64,000 nt of DNA from Hymenopus coronatus (lineage: Eukaryota; Arthropoda; Insecta; Mantodea; Hymenopodidae). The DNA lies in contig CM060887.1 of NCBI GenBank assembly GCA_030762935.1, forward strand, positions 13,694,501-13,758,500. Reading direction: 5' to 3'. Position 1 is the first letter of the stretch. Each line of letters begins with the position of its first letter. The notes beneath the pieces are model-generated. The model made no database searches. It saw only the letters and a program-made list of their open reading frames with translations, and was not told the DNA's origin. Below are positions 1 through 11,389 of this stretch, in pieces. A program made the translations under genes and the position numbers.

Positions 1-100
1 AACTTTTTCTCGATTGGATGAAATAAATATTATCATAAGCTTTTTAACAACAATTTATTACAGAAATGTAGAGAAAGTCATGTGAATGGAACACATCAGG
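1..100 (+). mobile_element. HINE-W, 3' end, cut by window edge
   Basis: The 3' end of a plus-oriented HINE-W copy. It shows the TAGAGAAAGT inverted repeat (about 69-78) followed by the ATGTG/CACAT hairpin and CAGG before a T-run. The rest lies outside the window. Confidence 0.8.
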
Positions 101-1061
101 TTTTTTCAAGTATTTCAATAAGTAATTGTTAAGTTACTCATCAGATCGGCCTTGAGAGCCTCGTATTCCCAATATGCATTCTCGAGCTGATAAGTATAAC
201 TTACAGTTCTTAGCACGCAATATACTATACAAGCACGAGTGATACAAATGAATGACGAAAACGTGTCCGATGGGCAGGTCTGGTGTGTACTTGGGATGCC
301 CGATGTTAGCGGAAAGGAATCAGCAACTTTGTCACCGTAAGGATAATCTTGTCGCCATCTATTGTGACAAACTGGCAGTGCTGTCCACTTCTCAGGCATA
401 TGTCAATCTCCTCAACACTTCTGCCTGTACAAACTTCAATCCGAACCCTCTTCACTTCCATCTTGCCTGCAGAATCTTCCCCAGGGAGAAGTAGGATATA
501 TCGAAGTAGATCGAGAGATCGATCATGGTCCAGAGCGCAGCAATGCAGTCGAGTCAGTAAGGAAGTAGCAGCAACTCCACCCACGTCGACCAAGTTAAGG
601 GTAGGGGGGGGGGTGCCTTCTTGTTGTGAAATTCTCTATATAGCACGCCTCCATCTCACTCTGCCCCTTGATAGCCATTTCAAAAAACATAGAATATTTC
701 TCTCTCATTCTCTCCACCCATCCCTGGCGTAATCGAATATACTGCTGTGTGTCGAAAAGATTGAATCAAAATATCACGATAAAAATCATGAGAAGAAGAT
801 TGAACGAATCTCTTTTGGTTTTGCTGCCTCCCTCACACTCATAAACTGATGAGAAAGACAAAAGATTACACATCTCCCTCTCATTCTTGCATTGGCATCA
901 TTTCGTGACCTTGGCGGGCCTATGTACTACATCTCTGAAATTTGGAAAAACTCATAGCATCTAAGATATCTTGTTCAAATTCGTACCAGCTATTACTTAT
1001 TACTGGAGGCATATATTTTGGTTAAAATAAGCAGGCATATAGGCACTAAAAATAGAAAAAA
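101..1061. other. Unclassified non-HINE stretch with a GC-richer island
   Basis: Positions 240-735 are richer in G and C than the surroundings and have overlapping open frames on both strands. The longest minus frame is 306-593 (95 codons), and inside it an ATG follows an AG at about 450 (MEVKRVRIEV...). No domain was recognised and the frames on both strands compete, so no gene is called. The remainder (735-1061) holds nothing identifiable. Confidence 0.3.
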
Positions 1062-1916
1062 TCTGATGTGTTGCATTCACATGACTTTCTCTACATCTCT
1101 GCAACAAACTATTGTTAAAAAGTTTATGCTTCTATTTACTTCAAGCTAATCGAGGAAAAATTTGCAGAAACAGTCTTATTACTTGCTTCCTTGTAAATAG
1201 AAGCGAAATAAGGGAGTAGCATAGGTTAAAGTGACAGTCAAAAGCTGGTTGGTATGTGACTGAAGTCCATTTGTTTGTATGGACAGGAGTTGACAAATTC
1301 CTGTATGAGAAAAGTACAAGTTTTTTTTATATCTGAAACCAAAAACGATCAACTCCACCAAAAAATTATATAACACAAATTGTGTGTTTTAAAGACTTCT
1401 ATAGTTTCTATTGTTGAAGTTTTTGTCTATCTCTTATGGCTTAGCAGTTATGCAAAACACCGTAAAATTCAACTAGAAAAAAGTAGTCTTCAGAGGCTAT
1501 TTCCAGAAAATTAAAGATATACATTTTATTTGGCAAGTAAATATCTTAAATATAAGAGATTTTAATCAAAATCGTTGGAGCCATTTTTAAGAAAATCAAA
1601 AATTTCAAAATGTTTTCCATGTAAAGGGTAGTTTGGGGTGAGGGGATTTCTTGAAAATCTTCGTATCACATGCTTGGAAGATACTAAACTTAAATGCTAA
1701 GTTTGGTTTTTAACAGTCTTTTCGTTTTTGAGCTATGCTGCCCACAGACACATATATACACAGTCAGACAGACACACGGACATTTTTGTAAAAATGCTTA
1801 TTTTGGATTCAGGGAGTGTCAAAACATGTATTTCCGGTGAAATTTCGGTTTCGAATTTTTGGGTGCAATACAAGACCTTCTTTATACAATATGTACATAG
1901 TACGAATAGAGAAAGT
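1062..1916 (-). mobile_element. HINE-W, near full length
   Basis: An 855-bp minus-strand copy. The 3' hairpin (TGTG/CACA) and AGAAAGT repeat are at 1062-1092. The 5' palindrome is at about 1885-1916 and has decayed (AATATGTACATAGTACGAATAGAG). The central microsatellite is short (about 1745-1775). Confidence 0.8.
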
Positions 1917-2000
1917 AAAAATAGGCTGTGAAATAGGCAGTTATTAATCACGGAAACAGACAGAAATAGACAAATACTTAATAAACTATCTCATATGCAC

Positions 2001-2370
2001 TCAGTTTTCTTGATTACATGCCACAATATGCTTTTTGAAGTTGTCAACTGACATACTGAGCTGCCTCTCAGAGAGAAGGTTTTTCATGATGAAAAAAGCC
2101 TTGCACAGATCCAGAGAAAACTGAGCTTGTTTACTAGTTGTTGCAATCGCTGTTGATATTAAACAGAGCTTCTTCTGCCCGCCCATTTTAGTAATTCCAG
2201 TCTAATGCCTCGCTGTTGCAAAATGTTGAAGTATAACATACCTTTTCTCATGGTTAGTTGTTTTTTCACATACTTTGCACATCAGAACGGTACCATCAGT
2301 AGAAATCGTATCTGAACCGAATTTGCTGACATAACCATGCAGTTTATAATGTATCAAAATGTCGAATTCT
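2001..2370 (-). pseudogene. BED-type zinc finger fragment (CGGBP1/hAT-like)
   Basis: The minus frame reads ...KFGSDTISTDGTVLMCKVCEKTTNHEKRYVILQHFATARH, then an in-frame TAG, then continues in the same frame through QFSLDLCKAF to a stop at 2001. CxxC followed about 14 residues later by HxxxxxH is the BED finger pattern. The following DLCKAF block is typical of CGGBP1-like or hAT-transposon-derived proteins. The stop after the finger and the missing remainder mark it as a broken copy. It abuts the LINE at 2380. It may derive from a hAT transposase or a domesticated gene. Confidence 0.55.
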
Positions 2371-2423
2371 GTGTGAAGTACGACAGAAACAGAGTGTTGG
2401 AGAGCTGCCGAAGCTAAAGGGGA

Positions 2424-3700
2424 GTGAGGCAGGGTTGTATTTTATCTCCCTTGCTATTTAATCCCTTTGTGGACGATTTTACTGATACAATGATAGCAGA
2501 GAATATCCAAGCACCAGTAGTAGCGGATTTGCAGATCCCAACACTTTTATACGCAGACGATTTAGTATTGTGCTCTACGACAGTAAACGGATTGCAACGA
2601 GGACTGGACAAACTTAAGAATTATTGCGATGAATGGCTACTTACAGTTAATGTGAATAAGACAAAGGCAATGACTTTCAAAAAGGGTTGTGTTTATAGCA
2701 GGGAGGAGACTTGGACATATGCAGGACAGATACTGGACAATGTTAAATCTTTTGTGTACTTAGGACTCACATTCACAATGAACGGAAAATGGACAAAACA
2801 CATTGACATTACGAAACACAAGGCAAGGGTGAAAGCGACGGAAGCTCTCCGGATACGCTACAGAATACCGAATATATCCATAACCTTAATGGAAACTGTA
2901 TACGGAGCGACAGTTAGATCCACGATGACATATGGAGGAGAAATATGGGGGTGGGAACAAACAGGGAATCTGGATCAAGTGAGGACCCAATTTTTGAAAG
3001 GAATTCTGGGTGTAGGGAGGGGTACGGCAAACTGCGGAATAATGAGAGAATTCGGGGCACATAGTGAAACGATAGAATGCAAAATCAGAGCAGTTAAATA
3101 TTGGCTGAGAATCGTTCACGGAAACCAATCTCTTATTAGGGCAGTCTGCTACCGTGAACAGTTGCGAATGGAAGGTAATTCGACGTGGGCATCAAATTTA
3201 AAGAAAGGGTTGGAAACCATTGGGATGGGAGTCATTTGGATGGCGGGGCAGGAAAACAGGCGAAGTATTTGGAGAAAAATTAAGAACCGCCTCTGTGATA
3301 TTGACAGACAGCAAATACTTGCGCAATGCACAGAGGTGTCATTAGAAGTACAGTCGGGCTGAAATCGGAGTGGGGTATGGAGCAATACATCAAAACAGGT
3401 ACCAAATTCATTAGAGAGGGGCTCGCGTGGATTAGACTAGGAGCATGAAGGAGCACGAAAATTTCTGACGAGAATGATACGAGAATCTGTCCCATTTGCG
3501 AGGAGGAAGAGTCGTGGAGTCACATCTTGGCAAGATGTAGGGGTACGGAGGAATGGCGGGAAAAATATTTGCCGCGAATTTTTACCACTGCGAATGTAGG
3601 GATAGAAGCATGTTGGACGCTACTGGCAGGCACGGAAAACATGGACGGGCTAGGTAAATTTATACTTACGGCAAGATAGCCGAGATCTGAGGAGGCTGCC
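2424..3700 (+). pseudogene. LINE reverse transcriptase, C-terminal part, frameshifted
   Basis: The frame from 2424 to 3362 holds RT motif B (MRQGCILSPLLFN, really VRQGC) and motif C (LLYADDLVL, residues about 41-49), followed by thumb-like sequence (FLKGILGVGRGT). A base lost near CTEVSLEVQSG ends the frame at 3362; the corresponding point in LINE copy 3 reads CTEKVSLEVQSGLKSEW. The continuation in another frame includes CPICEEEESWSHILARC (about 3488-3538), a CxxC...H...C finger common at LINE C-termini. Truncated and shifted, so not functional. Confidence 0.85.
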
Positions 3701-3751
3701 AATAGAGAAGGGGGGGATCAGACCAACTAAACAAAAGTGACTACATTGTTC

Positions 3752-3756
<5 letters not shown>

Positions 3757-3790
<34 letters not shown>
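3757..3790. repeat. (TA)n microsatellite
   Basis: An uninterrupted alternation of T and A within the 3' UTR of LINE copy 1. It is absent or short at the same place in copies 2 and 3. Confidence 0.9.
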
Positions 3791-3795
<5 letters not shown>

Positions 3796-4195
3796 ATGTC
3801 ATACTTAGGTCACTGTTGTGCTATGGTTTTATATATGTTGTATATATTATGTGTATATATGTCTTTTAAGTGTAATTTTCTATTATAAGAGGGTGCATTT
3901 ATGAAGGTGTACCCTGTGCTGTAAATTTAAATTGCTATATTTAAATATCTTTGTATTTTTATTTTCGGGTTCACTCTTAATTCTTTATCGTTGTTTAATA
4001 ATATTTTGGACTGTGTATTTCCTTTGTCTTTTTATTTTCGTGTTTACTCTTTTAATTCTTTGTTGTTGTTGTTTTAATATTGTTTGTAATGTGTATTTCA
4101 AAAGCACGTACGGTCTGTGGACCCGTGCGATTGTTGAAATTCTATGTATGATATTGCTATGTCAATAAATACACTTATTCATTCATTCATTCATA

Positions 4196-4796
4196 CTTAA
4201 CTGTACACTCACTTTCGGCAAGATAAATATTGCAATAATCACGAAAACTGCAGATGGAGTTGTTTAATACAAGTTCAGTCTCAAACTACCACATTCTACT
4301 TGCTGAGGCCTGAGGGTGTCTACTTTCTTTCTGAGATCGGGAAAACCCGACTGTGTATTGTCTCAAAAAGAGGGGTGTGAGAAGAGATTAGAGAGTTCGA
4401 AATACGCAATAACGGGATCTGGAGAAAAAAACAACTTTGGGGAGCTACCTGGCTTGAAAATGGATAAGTTGACCATCGGGCGAATAATACAAATCTTACA
4501 AAAGACACTTGCAAACATGCATTCCTTTCTGCACCCTCCACGTAATACTTTCTGTCGCTGGTAATCTCCGAAGTAACTTGTTACACTGTTCAAACACTTC
4601 TTGGAAATATACAGGTGTTATTGAACTATACCCAATTATTTTCACAGAATATGTAAATTACTTAAATAAGTGATTTGAGATAGGAAATTTATGACCTGTT
4701 TATTGAAATATGGAAGTAACGGCTGTAAGTTTCTGTAGTGCCAGTACGCCATGTACCACGGCACTTCGTCTGGAATGAAAAAATAACAATAAAAAA
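4196..4796. other. No gene seen
   Basis: Unique-looking AT-rich DNA between the LINE tail and the next HINE-W. Two overlapping frames on opposite strands near 4316-4593 show no recognisable domain. Confidence 0.5.
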
Positions 4797-5660
4797 TCTG
4801 ATGTGTTCCATTCACATGACTTTCTCTTAATCTCCGCAACAAGTTATTGTTAAAAAAGCTACTGCTTCTCTTTACTTCATGCTAATCGAGAAAACATTAG
4901 CAGAAATACTGTACTTGCTTCATTGTAAGTAGAAGGGCAATAAGGGAGGGCCATAGGTTAATCTGATAGTCAAAAGCTGGTTGCTATGTGACTGAAGTTC
5001 CTTTGTTTGCATGGACAGGAGTTGGCAAATTTCTTTATAAGAACATTATGTTTTTCCAAGCTGAAACCAAAAACAGGGAATAACTAAAAAATGATTAACT
5101 CCAGGAAAAATGTATATAACATAAATTGTGTGTTTTAAAGGGCTCTACGTTTTTTATGAGGTAAGTTTTTGTCCATCTCTTACGGTTTTGCAGTTATGCC
5201 AAGTTCCGTGAAATTTATCCAGAATAAAGCAGTCTTCGTAGGCTATTCCCAGAAAATTCAAGATATACATTTTATTTGTCAGGAAAATATCTTAATTAAA
5301 ATCGTTACAGCCATTTTTTAGAAAAGCACAATTTTCGAAAATTTATCAATGTAAAGGATAGTTGGGGGTGGAGGGATTTTCTTGAAAATCTTCGTGTCGC
5401 ATCCTTGGAAGATACTGAACTTAAATACCAAGTTTGGTATTTAACGGTTTTTCATTTTTGAGCTATGCTGCCCACAGACACACACACACACACACATACA
5501 CACAGACAGACGGACACGCACACGGACATTTTCCTAAAAATTCTTTTTTAGGATTCAGGTGGTCTCAAAACATGTATTTCCGGTGAAATCTTGGTATCGA
5601 ACTTTTGGCTATTTTAGAATTTTCTCTATACACTATGTACATAGTACGTATAGAGAAAGT
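4797..5660 (-). mobile_element. HINE-W, full length
   Basis: An 864-bp minus-strand copy with both ends present. The hairpin end is at 4797-4828 and the palindromic end at about 5625-5660. A (CA)n block lies at about 5478-5496. Confidence 0.85.
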
Positions 5661-6230
5661 ATAAACGTTTACTCTATGACAAGAACAGAACTCATGAAGA
5701 TTGGGACAGCAGTCTCCCGCGCTACGCATTAAGCCGCCAGAGCAGTCGAAAAAACGCCACCAGAGTAGGCTACGTAACTCAAGAACGCAGTTAATGAATG
5801 CTCAGTGTCGCACTGTCAAGCGATTAGTTCGAGATTTTACAAATTTTTGCGGCATTCAATCTTGAGTACGCTAGTAAGAAGCTGCTAGGAATTGATATTT
5901 CTATACTCGGGCAGCAGTTTTAAAGATATTCTAACACCGACTTATCAGCACCCGATACCCACACGTTTAACGTTATATAGTTGCGTTATGTTTATCCGGA
6001 GACCATGCATCGCCGATCTCAAATTACTTAAATCAGTCACGTGCACAATCTCGCAAATTATTTCGGTGTAGTTCATTACACCCTGTATGCATTGCTGATT
6101 CTCACCAAATATCTGTGTGAAGTGAATATATATTTTTAATTTGTACAACCATTATTTTTTGTTTGATATAATCCATGTATTAAAAATAAAGAAAATATAG
6201 AATAACGAGGTAAAAAAAAAAAAAAAAAAG
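5661..6230 (+). other. Possible polyadenylated retrocopy
   Basis: A 570-bp unique stretch that ends with AATAAA (about 6186), then a run of about 18 A at 6213-6230. This is the arrangement left by retrotransposition of a polyadenylated RNA. No protein frame of note is present and no target duplication was found, so a SINE, LINE tail or chance A-run remains possible. Confidence 0.3.
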
Positions 6231-7280
6231 GCGGTTAACTTTAAAATAGGCAACGGGAGCTAAATAAGGAGAAAAAAAAAAGGTATGTGTGGAAAGGTGT
6301 GTATCCTTAATAGGTCTTGCAAATATACTCTTAGGCTAAAAAGGCATTTTGCTCAACATCCGGGATCTACTTATTATACATAATAGGAAGTGCGTGACAA
6401 TTTTCTTATGCAGGGTAAAACCGGCTAAGCTTGGCAATACCATGCGGCGCCACTTGCATGAGCAAAGGTCAGCGTAGAGTGCAACCCATTACTGCAAAGC
6501 AGCTATCACTGCATAACACAGAACCACGTCAGTAGGAAGGAAGGCTTTCGGATAACATCTTATTCTGCTCAAATGCGAGCAAAATTAATTTGTTTTACGA
6601 CCATAGTAAGTTTTCTAGCAGTGCACTTATTCATGTATTTATTCAGAAACCAAAGACAGATCTAGTACACAAACTGTGAAACGTCTAGTGCTTTACAGAA
6701 ACATATTATTGATTGCAAACTTGTGCAGAAAGTTACCCACAACTATCACACTGTTATAGTCCAGAGCTGAACTGAATCTGTGCAGCATGTAGAAGAAATG
6801 CCAAAACGGATATCTACCAATCCAGAAGCACCCTACCTGAAATAAAGGTGTAAACGAAAAGAATGCAGCGTTCAGTGTGAACTTTCACATACAAGCTGCA
6901 CTTTTAGATCCCAACAAATGCTCTTTGCTTGGTGATACTGGTACATCATGCGAAGTGGAACCAACTTTTTCGCATCACAAATATTCTTTGTCGAATCGTA
7001 GAATGAGGTTTTCATTTGAAAGGCTTCGGAAGTACATATAATTTTCAGTAATACGGCTGCAGACGAGTAAAGATTTAGTTTAATTCCTGCTTTCGTTTTT
7101 ACCTGGATAGAGTCTGAAAATGTTTAAGAAATTAATATTATTTGGATATTATTTTACGATCTATCAATAAATGTTAGAATTCGTGTTATAATTGCTTGGG
7201 TGATTCATAATGTACATATTTAAAGAAGCAAATCAGTCAGTTAGCCTGAATATATTAAACAATTTGTATGTTGTATATAA
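6231..7280. other. No gene seen
   Basis: About 1 kb of AT-rich DNA without a HINE-W, a long frame or a recognisable tRNA box. Confidence 0.5.
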
Positions 7281-7812
7281 TGATCAATATAACACAAATT
7301 GCGTGTTTTAATGTGCTTTACATTTTTTGTTTGGTAAGTTTTTGTCTATCTCTTACGGTTTAGCAGTTATGCAAAATTCCTCAAGAATAAAGTAGTCTTC
7401 AGAGGATATTCCCAGAAAATTCAAGATATACATTTTATTTGTCAGGTAAATATCTTTAATATTTGACATTTTAATCAAAATCGTTAGAGCCATTTTTAAG
7501 AAAATCAAAATTTTTGAAAAACGTTCCATGTAAAGGGTAGTTGGGGGTGGGAATTTTTTTGAAAATCTTCGTGTCACATCCTAGGAAAACTTAAATACCA
7601 AGTTTGGTATTTAACGGTCTTTTCGTTTTTGAGCTATGCTGTCCACAGACACATACAGACAGACAGACACACACACACACACACACACACGGACTTTTTT
7701 GTAAAAATGCTTTTTTTTTATTCAGGGGGGCCTAAAACATGTATTTCCGGTAAAATCTCGGTATCGATTTTTTTGAGTGGAATACAATACTTCTATACAC
7801 TGTAGAGAAAGT
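7281..7812 (-). mobile_element. HINE-W fragment, 5' half
   Basis: Covers the element from the palindromic terminus (7812) through the (CA)n block (7668-7692) to roughly the middle. The 3' hairpin half is missing. Its terminus is 57 bp from the next copy. Confidence 0.8.
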
Positions 7813-7869
7813 AAAAACTGTAATATATCAAAATTGTTTTTCAATATTTTATAGAATATTACGAAAAAA

Positions 7870-9542
7870 TCTTATGCGTTCAATGCACATGACTTTCTCT
7901 AAATTTCTACAACAAATTATTGTTAAAAGCTTATTCTTCTATTTAATACATACTAATCAGAAAAAATAATTAGCAGAAATCGTCTTATTACTTGCTTCCA
8001 TGTAAGTAGAAACGAAATAAGGGAGTAGAATAGGCTAAAGGGATAGTCAAATGCCGGTTGCTATGTGACTGAATTTTCTTTGTTTGTATAGACACAAGTT
8101 GACAACTTCCTGTATGTGAAAAGTTTAAGCATTCTAAAGATGAAACAAATAACAAGAAGTGTCTTAAAAATCGTCAACCGTACGAAAAATCTGATGTGTT
8201 ACACTCACATGGCTTTCTCTAGCTGCTCTAAAAACTCCTATAAAAGATTGTTCTTCTTTGTACACAATGCTAATCGAGATAAATGTTATTTAGTTCCTTA
8301 TAAGTAGAAGGGAATAAGGGAATACTCTATACTTAAAGTGATTGTCAAATGTTTTAAAAGCTATCGCTATGCGATTTTCATTGCAAATCACTTCTTTGCT
8401 TGGCCAGGAGTAGAACAAAAGAAAAACAGACACTTCCTATGTGAGAGAATTTTAAGTACTTCACAATTGAAACCAATAACAAGGAATATCTCGAAAACGG
8501 TTACCTCCACAACAAAAACGTAGAGGACAAAAATTGTGTGTTTTGTCATGAAGTACATTTTTTGTGTAATACGTTTTTATCTATCTCTTACAGTTTAGCA
8601 GTTAAGCAAAGCTCAGCAAAATTCATCCAGATTAAAGAGGTCTTCAGAGGCTATTCCCAAAAAATTCGAGATATACATTTTATTTCGGACATAAATAGCT
8701 TTAATATACGGGATTTTCAAAATCGTTGTAGCCATTTTTAAGAAAATCAAAATTTTCGAAATGTTTTCCATGCAAAGAGTAGTTGGTGGTGGGGGGATAT
8801 TTTTAAAATCTTCGTGTCGCATCCTTGGAAGATACTAAACCTAAATACCAAGTTTGGTATTTAACGGTCTTTTTGTTTTGGGGCTATGCTGATACACACA
8901 CACACACACACACACAGACGGACAGACACACAAAAATGCTATTTTCGGACTCAAGGGACCCCAAAACATATATTTACGGTGAAATCTCGGATCGAATTTT
9001 TGGGTGCATTACAATACCTTCTCTATCCCTATGTACATTGAACGTATGGGGCTAGAGAAAGTAAAAATATGCATATCACATAAATTCTCTGTTTCAACGA
9101 GATTTGCCCTTTTTGTGTGGTAAGCTTTTGTCTGTCGTTTACGGTTTATCAATAACACAAAATTCAGCAAAGTTCATTCAGAATGAAGAGGTCTTCAAGG
9201 CAATTCCGAGAATATTCAAAATATGCATTTTATTGCCGTGTAAATACCTTTAATATAAGAGTATTTTAATCAAAAGTGTTATGGTCATTTTTGAGAAAAC
9301 AAAATCTTCTAAATTTGTTCATATAAAGGATAGTTTGGGGTGAAGAATTTTTCTCATAATCTTCATGTCGCAGCCTTGGAAGATACTAAACTTATATACC
9401 AAGTTTGGAATTATACCAACTTTTCTTTTTTAAGTTATTATGTTCACAGACACACAGACACAAACTCCGGTGAAATCTCGGTATCAAAATTGTGGGTGGA
9501 ATACAATAATTCTCCACATTGCACACGCGTGCTAGAGAAATT
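7870..9542 (-). mobile_element. HINE-W host interrupted by another HINE-W
   Basis: Segments 7870-8189 and 9063-9542 are consecutive parts of one minus copy. The first stops in the A-run after CCGTACG and the second resumes with AAAAATATGCATATCACATAA, which is the expected continuation of the family. The degenerate 5' end (CTAGAGAAATT) is at 9542. Confidence 0.85.
8190..9062 (-). mobile_element. HINE-W nested in HINE-W (divergent subfamily)
   Basis: An 873-bp copy inserted in the A-run of the host. It belongs to a diverged subfamily recognised by GGCCAGGAGTAGAACAA where other copies have GGACAGGAGTTGAC. A (CA)n block is at about 8895-8917. Confidence 0.85.
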
Positions 9543-9560
9543 AAACGTATATAATAAAAA

Positions 9561-10402
9561 TCTGATGTGTAATATTCACATGAGTTTCTCTACATCTCTT
9601 AAACAAATTATTCTTAAAAAGCTTACTTCATGCTTATAAAAAAATTAGCAAACATAGTCTTCTTCCTTGCTTCCTTGTTAGCAGAAGCGAAATAAGGGAG
9701 TACCATAGGTTAAAGTGAAAGCCAAAAGCTGGTTGCTATGTGACTGATGTTCCTTTGTTTATATGGACAGGAGTTGACAAATGCCTGTATGAGAAAAGTA
9801 TTTCTTTCAAAGCAGAAACCAAAAACGAAGAATGTCTCAAAATTGATGAACTCCGCGAAAAACATGTATATAACATAAATTGTGTGTTTTAACGTTCTCT
9901 ACATTTTTCGTGCAGCAAGTTTTTGTCCATTTCTTACGGTTTAGCAGTTATTCAAAATTCCGTAAAATTCATCCAGAATAAAGTACTCTTCAGAGGCTAT
10001 TCCCAGAAAATTCGAAATATATATTTTATGTATCAGTTAAATAGCTTTAATATACGATATTTTAATCAAAATCGTTAGTGCCATTTTTCAGAAAATCTAA
10101 ATTTTGGAAAAAAGCTCCATGTAAAGGGTATTTGGGTTGGGAGATTATTCTCAAAATCTTCGTGTCGCATCCCTGGAAGATACTTACTTAAATACTAAGT
10201 TTGGTATTTTACCGACTTTTAGTTTTTGAGGTATCGTGTTCACAGGCACACACACAAACACACACACACACACGGACCTTTTTCTGAGAATACTTTTTTT
10301 GGATTCAGGGACCCTAAAATATATATTTCCCTTGAAATCTCGGTATCGAATTTTTGGGTGGAGTGCAATACCTTCTCTATACACTATATACATAGTAAAA
10401 AT
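9561..10402 (-). mobile_element. HINE-W, near full length
   Basis: Begins 18 bp after the previous copy. The hairpin end is good. The 5' palindrome is eroded and lacks the closing GAGAAAGT. A (CA)n block is at about 10244-10272. Confidence 0.8.
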
Positions 10403-10829
10403 TAAAAATGAAATTCCAATGAATAAGGTTCCAATTGTTGGATAATTTTCATAATTTAGTCTAACCTTAAAGTTTCTGTTTTTGCACACACTCTCCTCTC
10501 ACAGCCCTGATTTTTCTGTTGCATTTCACACTTATACAGAATAGTGTTTCAGCTGCTTCGCATTTTGAGGTTCTCTTGTTTTAAAACAGCCATACATTTG
10601 GTCTCGATCTAATAAATGTCGACTGGAGTTTAGAGTCGATGACAGCTATAGGAGACACACATTAATCTAATAAGACCCGTAAATTATGGCATATAAATTA
10701 TCTGGCATCCTGTTTAATCTCTCAGTCTAAACTGACCCCAATGAGGTTTGAAGGTAGACTTACTTGCTTGCACCTGTGCCACATATATTTCTGAAAGTGG
10801 CTTTAAATGAACTATAGCTGGTTTTGGAA
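10403..10829. other. No gene seen
   Basis: AT-rich sequence with no identifiable repeat or coding frame. Confidence 0.5.
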
Positions 10830-11145
10830 ATGCAAATGGCGTGTTATTTATGGACGCTCTTTAACTACCGTGATTCTGAGCGTCCCATTCTAAATTTGGC
10901 GTGAAAGGCCGCTTAATTTTACTCAGAGGTCTCTCTCTCAGGCTTGAGGTTCTTTTACGTGCCGTAAATATACGACATGGGACCAACGGCTTCACTTCCC
11001 TTCCGAAGGAAGCCTTGCTAAAGATTTTTACGCCCGAAAAAAATCCATCGTCTCCGCCGGGTTTGAACCCGCGACCTTGGGTATATGAAGTTAGCATGGA
11101 TGGCTGGTTTTGTAGTGTATAGCTACTCTAACCACTAGTTTACAG
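10830..11145 (-). mobile_element. SINE-Q, tRNA-derived
   Basis: On the minus strand the head reads AGTGGTTAGAGTAGC (box A-like), then GGGTTCAAACCC (box B), then a body with GGCGGAGACGATGGAT, TCGGGCGTAAAA and ACGTGCCGTAAA-type blocks. A second long copy interrupts mariner C (48484-48759) and a diverged head lies at 18163-18275. These boxes are RNA polymerase III promoter elements. The anticodon arm does not fold, so it is not a tRNA gene. Confidence 0.75.
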
Positions 11146-11205
11146 GAAACAGTGAGTAAAGTAAATACTTGCATTGTCTTTTCACCCTTAAAGACAATGC
11201 TTTTT

Positions 11206-11342
11206 ACTTTCTCTACACGTACAATGTACATAGTGTATAGAGAATGTATTGCACTCCACCAAAAAATTCGATTCCAAGATTTCACCGGAAATATATGTTT
11301 TAGGGTCCCCTGTATCAAAAAAAAAAGTATTTTCAGAAAAAG

Positions 11343-11389
<47 letters not shown>

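Larger units (their letters stand above)
2380..4195 (+). mobile_element. LINE copy 1 (non-LTR retrotransposon), 5'-truncated
   Basis: Contains the second half of a reverse transcriptase, a C-terminal CCHC-like finger, a 3' UTR with an internal (TA)n run at 3757-3790, and a (TTCA)n tail at about 4177-4193. The 5' half (endonuclease and fingers) is missing. Copies 2 and 3 of the same family lie at 13826-14563 and 46135-47158 on the minus strand. The clade is not settled from the fragment; it resembles the jockey/CR1/RTE groups. Confidence 0.85.
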
